A stretch of 64,000 nt of DNA, taken from contig JAHBMJ010004082.1 of the NCBI GenBank assembly GCA_018398765.1, positions 1-64,000 of the forward strand, in the 5' to 3' direction. This stretch comes from Chromera velia (taxonomy: Eukaryota; Sar; Chromeraceae). The translations under genes were made by a program, and so were the position numbers. Below, piece by piece: positions 36,560 to 48,014 of the stretch (positions within the stretch are counted from its first letter, which is position 1; each line of letters starts with the position of its first letter). Under the pieces are notes generated by a model, which saw only the letters and a program-made list of their open reading frames with translations, did no database searches and had not been told where the DNA came from.

Positions 36560-38712
36560 TGGCCTTTTGTCTTTGTTCTTTCTTTCTTTTTGTCTGTGGT
36601 GTTCATGAAGAAAAAGAGGGAGAAGAAGAAGAAACATATAGTCTGTCCGTCTGTCTGTCTGTCTGCCTGCCTGCCTGCCTGCCTGTCTGTCTGCAGGCTT
36701 CTCTCTGGGTGTGAGAAAATAGGATCTTTTCTTGTCATCCTTTCGTGAGCCCCAGACTCTCGAGTCTCTCCGATGCGGTCCGTGTGCCAGATGAATGTAT
36801 GGTCAGGGGTGAAGAAAGAAAAAGAAAAAGAAAGGGGACCTCAGAAGGGAAGTGGGGCTGCACGCGTGCTGTTGGCTCAGGTCGGCTGACACAGGGCGAT
36901 AGGAGACCGACCTTTCACCTCCCCCTCTGTCGTCACCAGCTTCCCTCTGACTGCAGAGCAAAACAGGTGTAAGAATACGTGTACGGAGTGTTCACGACAA
37001 AAAGAGCCGTTGACAGAAGTCAGAACGAATGCAGCATGCAGAGAAAGCAACCGCTCTGTGTGCCCTCCCCCCACCCTCCTGCCGTCCGTACGAAATCTCC
37101 CGAAAGTGTCAGCCTGTGTGAGATCCCATCGGGCATGTCTGAATACACACGATCTCACATTTTCTCACCCCCCCCTGCACCGTCTCCCTGCAGGGCCTCG
37201 TGCGTGCAATGAAGCCGCGCTGCCGAGACTCATCTCTTTCTTGCGACTCAAAGTCGGAGGGACAATAGGAATGCCCCCTAGTTGTATGAAGACTCTCAAC
37301 CTTTCCAGTCAGTCATATATCGGCTGGTTGGATGACTGATCGATCGGTTTGGGACCATCTATAGCAAGGTGTTCAACGAGGGAAATCTAATGGGCCCTCT
37401 GAAATAGTTGACAAACCGTTGGTGTAGGTGTGCTTCAGTCACTCGATCCTTCCTTCCTTCCTCCTCCCTTTTCCCTCAAGACCGCCATCTGATATTCATT
37501 TTCGCAGAAAAAAACATTTTTTGTCGTCCGCATGCTCCTCCTGGCTGCAGAGTGCGATCTGACCAATGCGGCAGTTGCTCTTTTCTATCAGTTCCCACGC
37601 TCCCTCGAAGAGCTTGATTTGAGTGGTCAGTCAGTCCGTAAGGTGTTTTGGCCTGATGCGAATAAAAAGTTCATTTCCTTACATTGGGTGCCCGTTTTTC
37701 CTTGCCGCGCCTTCTGGACAGCGAAAAGAGAAAATCATTTGAGCACCCAGCCAGTCAGCTAGGGACGGCCTGCAGCAAGTGCAATGTGCTGAGAGGGCCC
37801 CCCAGATTTGCTATTGATTAACATTTCAACCCGTGCACTTCTCTCTTCAACTGTACCCAGAGGCAGTCAAAAACCCTGTCCCATGTATGTGCCCTTCACG
37901 CAACCCTCTCTCACACACCCATGTGAGTGCCTGCTAAACGTAGTGCTAGGTTGATGCTTCACTCTTCCCTTGAGTGTCTCACCTTGAGACCCTGCGAAAG
38001 GATTCTCCTTCTTTCCTTCGGAACTGAAATTTTGTCAGCGCTGCTGGACGGCGTTCCCCCCTCGCAAAAAAAGAAGAGAACTGAAGGACGAACCCAAAGA
38101 AAACAAGAAAGGGGAGCTTACCTCGGATCCATAAGTAGTTTGGCTTCGTTTTTTGCAGATCACTTTTTTTTGTCTTCTTTCGATCCGCCCGGAGGGTCGC
38201 TCCCTCATTCATTCATGCTTGCAGGGAATCATCTCCGCAGTGCCTCTGCTGAAGCCCTCGGCTCCATCCTTGCCTTGGGATGGCTCCCCGCTCTTCTCAG
38301 TCTGGACTTGAGCGACAACCCTCTGGGCCCCTCTGGGGTGCGGGGGCTGGCAAAGGGTCTGCCTTCACCAGCTGATGCACTCCCCCTACAGTCGCTCAAC
38401 CTGGCACGAACCAAGGCAGGCCCCATGGGGGTCGCAGCATTGGGGGAGGCGTTGAAAGCAAAGAAGGTGGCGTCTCTCGGGTCGCTGGACCTTGAAGGGA
38501 ATGCAATGAGACCAGGGGGGTTCAAACACTTGGCTGCAGCGGTTAGAGAGATGGCCGTGCCTCACTTGCGAGTGCTGAATTTGAAGAGAAATTTTCTCAC
38601 CCATGTATCGCGGCAGCACAGAGACTTTGCTCCGTTGAATGATTTTCTGTCAACAAGTGGGCTGAGAGAATTGGAGGAGTTGGATTTGAGTGACAATGTC
38701 CTATTTGACTGA
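35399..38712 (+). CDS. Leucine-rich-repeat protein, 6 exons
   Basis: Exons 35399-35464, 35534-35695, 35933-35972, 37194-37307, 37551-37625 and 38225-38712 join in phase to 314 residues and a TGA. The first two exons give an alpha-helical N-terminal cap. From exon 3 on, every exon carries ribonuclease-inhibitor-type repeats (LTNVDLTG, LEELDLSG, LLSLDLSDNPLG). Three introns fall at the same spot, after the first base of the glycine codon closing the LxLSG motif, so exons equal repeats. The fourth intron is 1.2 kb and full of TCTG microsatellites. Such repeats bind proteins; the partner is unknown. The frame stays open past the TGA, where further repeats follow, so the original protein was probably longer. 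Confidence 0.7.
35973..37193. repeat. Large intron with compound (TTTC)n/(TCTG)n/(TGCC)n arrays
   Basis: Bases 36220-36700 hold several blocks of TTTC, TCTG and TGCC units. Between them an interspersed unit (GAGAAGAAGAAACATATAGTC, ends variable) recurs at about 36268, 36485 and 36610. Its reverse complement recurs at 45765-45800 in an intron of another gene. Confidence 0.8.
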
Positions 38713-40712
38713 TTGGGGGTGGGAGGGGGCGATGTTGCGTCTGCTGCCGCCATTGTCGCGTCGGGACGGTTTCCGAGATTGCGACGCCTTGACCTGGGGG
38801 GCACCCGGATGGTCTCTCCCCAGCTCGCGGCCTTCGCTACTGCTTTCGGAGTAGATGGGTGTCCCCCTCTGAGAGACGTTGACCTTTCGGGGGGGGGGCC
38901 GTCATTTAGTTTCAGAGGGGATTATTGCTTTAGCAAATGCTTTCAATTCGGGACGTCTCTCTCAGCTGTGTACTTTGAAAATGAGCGAGGGAGGTCATAG
39001 GTCATCTGAAGCTTTCTTGGCCTTGCATGTGTCAAAGTTTTGTGACAAGAAATGCGATGGGCCTTCAGTTCCTCGATCTTCAAATGATCTCTGACGCTCC
39101 CGAAGAGGGTTTGGGGGCCCTCGCAGATGTGATGAGAGTGGGTGCCTTGAAGTCGCTGCAGATCTTCAGACTAAAGCTTGGTGCGGGCATTGTAGACGGG
39201 GATGCCTTGTCGGCATTCGGCAGATCGTTGGGGGGGGGTGGATGTTCGGTTCTCCAAAAATTGGAATTGGAATGGGTGGATAGTCGGGATGAGGGTGTGG
39301 CAGCACTTGCAGAGAGTCTGGCTGGGGGGGGTCTCCCATGCCTTCGGGAGATGTGCCTGTCTGTGCGGAGCAGGTATTGGAATAATTTTGTTGACTGGGA
39401 TGAATCAGATGATCATTGGGAGGGTGAAAAGGGTGATGGGGATGGGTGTAGGATTTTAGGGGAAGTGCTGAGCACTAATAAGATTCCCTCTCTCAGGAGT
39501 GTCAGCCTTTGTTGGCACCTTGATTAGACGTTTGCCTGGCTGTGTAACGGCCTATCAAAGAGCAGCGTTGCTCCTCCAGTGCAGCTAGAGCTGGAGTTAA
39601 TATCCCAGGATGGAGACGAAGGGGTAAATAGAGCAGTGCGAGGGTTCAGTGAGGTTGTTCGCGGGGGGAATCTGTCGGGGTTGCGCAAACTGAACCTCGA
39701 AAAAGCGCGATTCGAAAAGCATGATGAAAGCAGCAGGGATGGAGGGGGGGAGTTAGGGGAGGCATCGCTCCATTCTCTAGAGGAGCTTGTGCTGAACGAT
39801 CAGCCTGAAATTGCGACTGCAATTTTCGACGGTATGTCAAGGGGTCCGGGAGTCCTCCCTGCTCTCCGCTCCCTCCGCTGCCCCCTGAATAAACTGAAAG
39901 ACTCCGAAGAAACGCGTGTTGCAGAGAGCCTGTCTGCCGTGTTGACAGCTGGCAAAACGCCCTCACTGGTTAATCTGGGAGTGGATCTGTTGCAAAATAG
40001 TGAGAAGAGCATGAATGCTTTTGCTGGGGCTCTGTGCTCGCCCCGAATTTCTGCCTTGCAACGGCTTGGCCTCAGGATCGGCCATACCGGACCTGACGGC
40101 TTGTTTGGCTCACGAAAAGAGCAGAGCGTGAAAGTAGTCATGTTGTCGGTAACGATCAGCTCTGGCAACCTGAGCGGGTTGGTAGACCTTTGTGTATGTT
40201 TTGGAAGCCAGGAGAATCTGGAGGATGTCAAGGCGCTATGCGTAGGGCTAAACAGTGGCAAGCTGCCGTCCCTCCGAAATCTTCGACTCAAGACTGATCC
40301 GCCCATGCTTTTTAGATTAGAGGACGAAGTCGGAGCCGCGCTTTCGGGAGTCCTCGTGGCAGAAAAGCTTCCTCGCTTAAGGACTCTGGAGGTGCGCGGA
40401 CTGCTGAATGATACAGCGTTCACAACTCTGATGCAGGCCTGGTCGGACCAGCCTCCACCTCCTCTGCACAGTTTGCTTCTGGCAGACAATTGCCTGAGTG
40501 AATCAGCTGACGCTGTGTTGCCACTTCTGGGGTCGAGGCGCATCCCGACTCTGGAGACCGTCAATCTTTTCGGCACGGGACTACAGGGCAGGTCGGAGGC
40601 CGCGCTGTGTGGGGCATTCCCGGATGTCATTGATTTCGATTCATCAAATGACTATGTGGATCCTGTTGAATTGACATTCCCGCATCTTACAAATTCAGTG
40701 TGGCATCTGTGA
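38713..40712 (+). pseudogene. Decayed 3' half of the leucine-rich-repeat gene
   Basis: Ten or more further leucine-rich repeats follow the TGA at 38710-38712 (for example LRRLDLGG, LQKLELEW, LRKLNLEK, LRTLEVRG). The reading is interrupted. After the TGA it stays in the same frame, shifts at an 11-base G run near 38889, shifts again near 39040, passes a TAG at 39525-39527 that is open on both sides, and ends at 40712. The pattern fits a host gene in decay. The shift at the G run could instead be a sequencing error, and small introns are not excluded. Confidence 0.7.
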
Positions 40713-40927
40713 CCAGACTGGCACTAGCACGCATGCATGGGAGTGCGGAGACACGCAAAATTAATCCCAAATAGAGCAAGACATTTGATTCATGGTGATA
40801 ACTAGGGTGATAAACTACTTATCATCATATGTTTCTCCCGGCCCAGTTGTGTATTTTAAATGTTCTACATCAATTTAATTAATTGAACAATCTATAAGTT
40901 ATTTTAGACTTTTAGTACCTGGGGTGT
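40713..40927. other. Short AT-rich spacer
   Basis: AT-rich bases with no gene separate the leucine-rich-repeat remains from the LINE fragment. Confidence 0.5.
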
Positions 40928-41990
40928 GTGATATCGAATGACGGGTCTCTCAATGGAGAGATCTATCACCGCATTCAGAAAGCAGGGATGGTGTGGGGAA
41001 AGTTGCAGGGGGAGGTGTGGGAGCGGGCAGGGCTTACAACAAAGACGAAAATGCACATGTTCAGAGGTGCAGTCTTCCCCGCCCTCCTCTATGGGGCAGA
41101 GACGTGGGTAGCCCGAAAAGACCAGATCGGGAAGTTGGAGTCATGGTGCATGGCGCATGTGAGGCAGGTGATGAACCAGCCTCGTCAGGAGCGTACTCCT
41201 GACGCCGCCCTCCGCCGTGCATTTAGATTGCGCACGATTAAGAACACCATCCGACTTGCCAGACTCCGGTGGCTGGGGCATGTTGGGAGAATGGGGGGAG
41301 AGCGTTTTCCCCGTCAGTTGTTGTTTGGGCATCTCCAAGGAGAGCGCCCCCTTGGTCGACCCCTCCTTCGTTGGAGTGACTGTGTCCTCTCTGATTTCCG
41401 CCTTCTGGAAATCAATGAGGCCGAGTGGCAGACACTTGCCTCTCATAGAGGCAGGTGGAGGGCGTTAATTCAAGATGGGGTGAAAAAGGTAGAGGAGAGA
41501 GCAGCGGAGGAAAAGGAAAAGAAAAGGGAAGTGAGAAAGGGGCAGAGAGATGGAGATACGAAGTGTGAGGCATGTGGACGAACGTTTTCCACCCCCCAGG
41601 GGCTTCGCATTCACACAAGCAAAGCACATAAGGACCTCGCCCCCAGACAGCCAGAGTAGCCGAAGAAGGCAGTCAAAGAAAAGAAAGGAAGCTGGGTTCA
41701 GGGCTGTCAGGTGAAGGAAATTCTTAGAAAGTACAAGCAGGGAAGAGGATGGTGTTATGAGGTGGCATGGCATGGCTGGCAGTCAACATGACATGAAGCA
41801 GCCTCGCTCATGCGCAAGCACGCCCTGCCAGAAGTGGAAGAGTTTGAGAAAAAATGCAGCTGTTAAGCTATTTGCTAAAGGTTGTGAAATAAGGGTTCAT
41901 CATTTAATAATCTGCCTTGCGTGTTGTGACTTGCCGAACGCTAGACGCCTATTATGGGCCAATAGCGATGGCGTATGATGATGATGATGA
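40928..41990 (+). mobile_element. 5'-truncated non-LTR retrotransposon (LINE), 3' part
   Basis: An open frame of 244 codons (to 41659) matches the region after the catalytic core of LINE reverse transcriptases: LLYGAETW, the LRWLGHVGRM segment and RPLGRP. It ends in a C2H2 zinc finger (CEACGRTF ... HTSKAH), as in several LINE clades. The usual YLG motif just upstream is missing, so the copy is cut off at about 40928, a typical result of incomplete reverse transcription. A 3' untranslated region runs to a short (TGA)n run near 41975-41990, the likely tail. No target duplication was seen. Confidence 0.85.
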
Positions 41991-43791
41991 ACCTTTTATT
42001 ACGTTAGCATTCAAGTTAAGGTAGTAAAAATTAAGTTACACTGAGAACTAGGGTGAGAATGGTAAGTTATGGTAGTGCTAGTGGTAGTGATGCGCATGCT
42101 AGGCGTATCACAGGCTTCACAGTAAAAAAAAAAAAAAAAGAAAAGCAGAATTGGCTTTAATTATTTATTTTTTTTCTGTAACAGCTAAGCAACAGTTATG
42201 TAGTAATGTGCAACACCCAAACAACAGTTACGCAACACGTGAATACCAGTTGTTTATCACTGAACATCATCGGCAAAAAAAAAGAAAAGTAAGTCAGAAT
42301 TTGCTTTATATTTTTTTTTTTTTGCTGTGATACCCCTAGCGCGCATGTAACCAGTCAATCAACTAGTCAATCAAATTGAATCAATCAATCTGACTTGGTC
42401 GGAGTCAATCAATCAAATTGCGACTCAATCTAGCACTCAATTAATCAATCAATTAACACTTATATTGAGTAAACATTCAGTCTAATTCAAATTTCTGTCA
42501 GGATTTACGGGTCGATCGGCGGCCACCGGGTTGATCGGCGGGCCGCAGCATCGTCAGTGAGAGTTGATTGATTACAGTCTTTCGTATGCGATTGATAGTA
42601 ATCGATTGATTATCACGTAAACAGTTTGCGGCACAGGTCTTTTTGGCCTGTGCGGGCCGGCCAGGAAGGTCCGACGTGTGTATGCGCTTTTTCTGGACGC
42701 CGCACGTCGAGCGCTCGGCATTGGGGCAGGAGGCCAATCCTCCAGACATTAATCCTATTCTATCCTATCCTACGGAATTAAGAAACTATTATTAAGTACC
42801 CAAGATTTATTATAAAATTATTTGAAGCGCTACTAGTTGAAATGATGTATGCATGAAAAAAAATTTTAAAAAAATATTTGAAAATCAGATACATCGAATT
42901 TTTAAAAGGATCGTTTAACATTCGATTCGTTCTTATAAGATTTTCTAGAAAAATTTAAAAAAAAATTAAAGACTTGTTTTTTAGAAAGTATAAGCCCTTT
43001 TTTCGTTTTCGAGTGGGACTCGCAAAACGTTCACGATCACGAAAAGGATGAAGGGGGACAAAAGCATGTCGAAGCAGGTCGAGGCGGAGTTAGGGACGGC
43101 ACATAAACACCCCTTGCATGCCTATCTCCCACTCGGTTCACACCGAGACTCAATATCCAGTCAGACCTGCGAACGCAGCACGGAGATCGATTGATGTCCT
43201 GAAGCATGCTCAAAACACAAGAATTTTTGGAGGTGCAGCTCGATCGGTATATATTACAAGCCTGAATAGTTATGACAGTATTTCTAAAAACTTTTCTTGC
43301 AGCTAGTCTTGTAGTTTAAAAAGAGACGTAGTTCCTAAAGCCGTCACGACGTCCCCGAGCACCTCTCTTTGTACAGGCACATACGTGAAGAAACGAATCC
43401 CACTGACTGTCATTGATCGACTGTCGACTTATCTTGATCAGTTGAAGCAATGGATTTGCCTAACCTTTTCCCCTGCCTCTTCCTCCCCGATGTCCTCCCC
43501 GACTGCCGGAGGGGGGAGGAGCCCTGCTTGCCGACGCCGAACCTCGCGAGACAGAAGACGCAGACACGGTGTTGGTGTCTCCACCAAGGCCCCCGAAAGT
43601 CAGGGAGAACAGTCCAGTGTCCAACCCCCCAAAGCCCTCCTGTCCCCCCCCAGAGTCCATTTGGAACTGCAACCAGAGAACGAGAAGTAGAAGGTCTAAG
43701 ATGGCTGAGGAGCAACGCGAAACATGAATCCAAACGAGAAGACGGACAAACAACGTGAAAGACAGGGACATCAACAGTGAGAAGAGGAAAC
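41991..43791. other. No gene seen; AT-rich with one GC-rich patch
   Basis: Poly-A/poly-T runs and TCAATCAA repeats fill 42040-42480. A 250-bp GC-rich patch at 42500-42750 has no recognisable content. Bases 42780-43000 are AT-rich again. Bases 43000-43791 are mixed and may hold the 3' flank of the zinc-ribbon gene. Confidence 0.45.
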
Positions 43792-45797
43792 CTACGACGG
43801 CACATTCACGGATAGAGACAAAGACATGTAGACATACGGGGCCGTATATCCGGATGCAAAGATGAAAAGACGGTTCAAACACAGGAAGGGAGAAAGGAGG
43901 AAAGAAAGAAACCCAAAGAAAGAACGGAACAAGGGAACGAACAGACCAACCAATGCAGAATCCATGATGCCGCCAGTTCCTTTTGTTTTCTTTTTCTTCT
44001 TCCCCGACCCTTCAGCAGATCCCCCCACAGGTCCTCCTCGTAATCCATCCAGCCCCCGTCCCTGCCCTCTCCCTCTGCCCCCCGCTTCGAGGTCCCCTGC
44101 TCTCTTCGTGCCCCTCATTTCCGTCTGGGCCTCCGTGCCCCCCCTTTCCGTGCTTTCCTTTTTCTTCTTGGCCTCTGCTTTCGAAGAAGGAACAGACGCC
44201 AGCGTTCGGAACCCTCTGGGGTGTGTGGCGCTCTCCGCCCCCCCACCCGTCTCCTTCACCTTCCCCCCGACAGCTGCTGCATCCGCGCTCCTGAATGCCG
44301 ATACTGCACCTCCCCTTCCTCTTCCCCTTCCTGTTGTTTGCGAGAGACGCGGCGGGGAAGCTGGAGAGACCGGGACCGGAGGCGGCGACACGCTCTCTCC
44401 TCTTGTGTCAAGGATAAAATCGGGAGGAACAATCGCTCCGCCCTCGTCCATATCCAGAAGGGAAGACCCAAGGTCACCGCTGTGCGCGTAGATATTCAAG
44501 GAGCTCTTTCCACTGCCAACATCAGCAGCAGAAGCAGCAGAGGGTCCTTCGCACAGGAAATTGAGACTTCCACTGCCACCAGCAGGACTAGGTCCAGATT
44601 TGTTCTGAGACCCCCGTCGTCTCTCTTCCTCTTCTTCCTGCGTCTTCATCCTTCTCTGTCTGTCCAGACCTGCAAACTCCTCCTTGAGAGCGGCGGCGGC
44701 AGCAATTGCCTTCTCTTTCTCCTCTCCACTCTTGCTTTTGTGCTGACGATTAGATACGGGCCCAGAAGAGCGAAGTCGCTTCTTCGGTCTGACAGCAATT
44801 TTCTCTGTGAAGACGGCGGGGGCCGACGACGTGTTCCCGCACGCTTTGCAGAAATACACCTGAAAGAATGCAGCCATGCAGAAGAAAGAGGCTGTGCTCA
44901 CAGGAGGGTTGGAGACCACAGGCAAGAAAGAGAAGGGAAGGGAAGAAAAGGACAGCATGGATGCACCTGAGGGCTCATCCACGGACCACGCTACCAAAAA
45001 GAACACAAAGAGGCGCTTTCAACACCCGACTGCAAAAAGGAAATGCACATCCCTGACTGTTCGAGGAGACCCGTCTGTCGCCATCTCTCTGAGGGTTCTC
45101 CATTCCATCAGCTGATTTGGCGGGAGGGACACAGAGGTGAAAGACGACTTGGTTAAAGAGGAATTGTGGAGAGAAGGATGAGCACAAATCGAGACCCGGG
45201 GGGAGCGTATGTATGTGTGTGCGTACGAGTGTGCATGTATACAGATTTATGTAAGAAGAGAAGAGAAGCGGAGAAGAGAGAAGGGGAAGAATAAAGGAGA
45301 CAGATAGACCCACCGCCTCACTCTTCACGGTCTTCGTCCCCTTTGCCCCAGGTCTCGAATCGCTTTGTTGACCTCCTCCACCCTGAAACGCCGCCCCCAC
45401 ATTTGCGTTGTGCTGCCCACTGAGCTTTTTGAGGAATTCTGGGAGATGAGAGGAAGAAGAGGAGGCGGCACCCCGTACTCCAGATACCCCAGACCCCCTT
45501 TCCGCCCTCTTCAAAAGCTTTCGCCTCCTTTGCTTGTCTGTGGGACGGGCAAGTTGTGTGCCGGTGAAGGGCACCACACGCACAGCGCCGCAGGAGGGGC
45601 AGAACTTTGACTTGGTGAAGCTGTCCAGAGCTGCACGCCCACACATGTACACACACCACACACACCCATACGCAATCATTCGAACGCATTCGTGCACACA
45701 CTTTTGTGTCCGCATTTTTGATGAGAGAGAGGAAGCGAGAGTCAGAGAGAGAGAGAAACAGACTATATGTTTCTTCTTCTTCTCCCTCTTTTTCTTC

Positions 45798-45837
<40 letters not shown>

Positions 45838-46618
45838 TAAGCTTACACCGACACACCCGCGCGTGTGCGGAGGAACGGAGAGAAAGGCGGAGGGATGAGG
45901 GAGGAGGGAGAAGGAAGAAAGGAGGCCCGGATGGATGAACGGATGGATGGATGGATGGAGGATTAGGCGTGTGGGGTCTTTGAGGAACCGTTTTTTCATT
46001 TCGACTGCATAGTCTCTTCAGAATGAAGACTGATGGATAGATTCCAACTCAGAAGCAGAACCTGAGAATTGACGCACAAAAACTCAGTAGAGCTGATCCC
46101 CCCAAAAGGGACGGGGTCATTCGACTTATTCATGGATCGATGAGATAATCCGGAAGAGGAAAGGAAGGAAAGAAGGACGGAAGGAGGGAAGGAAAGCATG
46201 AACACCGGAGACAGAGCAGAAGGCTTCGGGCTGAGGAGAGAGTCATGCGTCTAGGTCATGCAGGCCTACCGATGTCTCTGTCGGCCGCGAAATTGCAGAA
46301 CTTGCGGGTCAAAATTCTTGCCAGAGGTGGGTTAGTGACGGCAAACGCGTGTGACGCCGTCTGCAGATGGAGGAGGGTCTTCATTTGTTGCCGCGCAGGG
46401 AGAGGAGATGACTCTCTGGGAGGTGGAAGGGGGTTGTATTGGATCTTCTTTTCGGAGTACAACGGACGGGGTTTTGCTGCGGGCCCAGAGGCACTGCCCT
46501 GTCCCTGCGCCCTTGCCAAGTCTTCAAGGAGACTGCTGCCCGCATCGCTTGGGGAGGGGGCGGGTTCCCTCGGCTGAAGCTTCTTGGAGATATCTCGGAG
46601 ACGCTCAAGACGTTTCAT
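43792..46618 (-). CDS. Zinc-ribbon protein resembling RNase P/MRP subunits (Rpp21/Rmp24 type)
   Basis: Three exons on the - strand fit in phase: 46618-46270, 45630-45314 and 44859 to a stop at 43792 (577 residues). A helical segment (LLHLQTASHAFA, then LARILTRKFC) precedes a first Cys pair C127-x2-C130 (FCPSCG). A basic stretch (KQRRRKLLKRAERG) and low-complexity sequence follow, then a second pair C226-x2-C229 (FCKACG). Helix, Cys pair, basic arm, Cys pair is the layout of Rpr2/Rpp21/SNM1 and of Rmp24 (C18orf21), which bind the RNA of RNase P or MRP in tRNA and rRNA processing. The likeness is of pattern, not of strong identity. The long Gly/Arg/Lys-rich tail after residue 330 is unlike the family. 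The last 60 codons look non-coding, so a further intron near 43950 is possible. Confidence 0.55.
45760..45840 (-). repeat. Reverse copy of the ACATATAGTC interspersed unit
   Basis: Read on the - strand, this shows GAAGAAAAAGAGGGAGAAG followed by the AAGAAACATATAGTCTG end, flanked by GA and TCTG runs. It is the same unit as in the leucine-rich-repeat gene intron, 9 kb away. Confidence 0.8.
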
Positions 46619-47096
46619 TCCAGTCTGTTCGATTGTGGTCAGTCAGCTTGCTTCTTTTTACCCAACTACTATTTTTTTTGTATGAGAGCAATTCTCTGTG
46701 ACATCTTACTCACGAAGAGCTTCCTGAGGTGCGTGGAACTGCAAAAATTGCACATATAGACGGGTGCACCAGCACGTCGACAAAAAAAATCAGTGTCAGA
46801 CAAAAGAATTTTGCTGACAGAAACTGATTGACGACGTATCAGACGGCAGGACCTGGGATCGAATTCGAGAAAGACGTACAGGCTACAAGGCCACTGCAGG
46901 CAATGGTGTAGACCATCATTGTGCGGATCGAAAACTTTGACACAAAGCGCACGGATTTACAAGGCAGTCACTCGTAGTCACTCTGAGAAAGTCGGGAAAT
47001 TGTCGGGACAAGTGCAACAACAACGGGTTACGCGCGACATCGCGCGCGATGGGTTCACCATATGGTGAGCACGCTCATGCACTGTTGCATGATGAG
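46619..47096. other. Upstream region of the zinc-ribbon gene; no gene seen
   Basis: Mixed composition with no supported frame. A small palindrome (TTCACCATATGGTGAG) lies at 47054-47069. No TGCATGCA site was noticed here. Confidence 0.4.
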
Positions 47097-47516
47097 TATA
47101 CCAAGACCAACTCAATTTGGCACGATTACGATTGCGATTGCAAAATGTGAAAAATATTTTTATCGCGCAAACAGTCTTTTGAGACTTGCAACATGTTTTT
47201 GATAATATTCGTGAAGTCTGTGCAAATTTTCAAGTTTGTACGCACGACCGATTATGTTTGCCAAAAATATGAAAATTTAAAGTCGGGCGGCCCCGGAAAC
47301 CAAAAAAATTAAGTCCCGACTTTGAATTTTCATATTTTTTGCAAACATAATTGGTTGCACGTATGAACTTGAAAATTTGCACAGACTTCACGAATATTAT
47401 CAAAAACATGTTACAAGTCTCAAAAAACTGTTTGCACGATAAAAATATTTTTCACACTTGCAATCACAATCATAATTGGCTGTATGGGTTTGCCAAATTG
47501 AGTTGGTCTTGGTATA
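47097..47516. repeat. 420-bp fold-back palindrome
   Basis: The left arm starts TATACCAAGACCAACTCAA and the right arm ends with its complement. The arms are about 190 bp each, nearly identical over their whole length, and the loop is about 25 bp around 47289-47313. The ends carry TA, as in some MITEs and fold-back elements. There is no coding capacity. Confidence 0.85.
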
Positions 47517-47612
47517 TATGCCCATAAAATGTAGTAAAATATTATAAAAAAAATATGGATCCTCTACCCCCAAGAAGGCTTCCTATGGTTGATCCGGAAC
47601 GGCCGTCAAAGC

Positions 47613-47820
47613 GCGGGCGCCTTCGCTGCCAAAGCCTGACCGCGCCGAAGGCGCGGGCCTGTCAAAGCCCGACCGCGCCGAAGGCGCGGGCCTACCAAAG
47701 CCCGACCACGCTGAAGGCGCGGGCCTGTCAAAGCCTGACCGCGCCGAAGGCGCGGGCCTACCAAAGCCCGACCGTGCCAAAGACGCAGGCCTATCAAAGC
47801 CCGACTGTACGTACCGCCCC
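47613..47820 (+). repeat. 33-bp GC-rich minisatellite
   Basis: About six tandem units contain GCGCCGAAGGCGCGGGCCT and AAAGCCCGACC. Each unit has a GCGCC-GAA-GGCGC hairpin. It lies between the left inverted repeat and the gene. One related unit remains at the right end (50947-50970). Confidence 0.85.
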
Positions 47821-48014
47821 AAAGCCCACATGCATGTAGCTTTTGCAGTTGTACGTATTAATGCATACATGCACAAAGGTGCAAAAGCTATCTGAAAAAC
47901 GTCTCGGTCTTCTGGCTTGTTACTGTATGTCGGTCCGCTATGGTCAGCACCTACCCTTAGGCTGGCAAATTCGATCTGACCGTGACACTGTCTGTGTACT
48001 TTTCTTTTCCCAAA

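Noticed and set aside
47613-47820. CRISPR-like array of 33-bp units
   Set aside because: The units abut directly without unique spacers and the genome is eukaryotic; it is a minisatellite.
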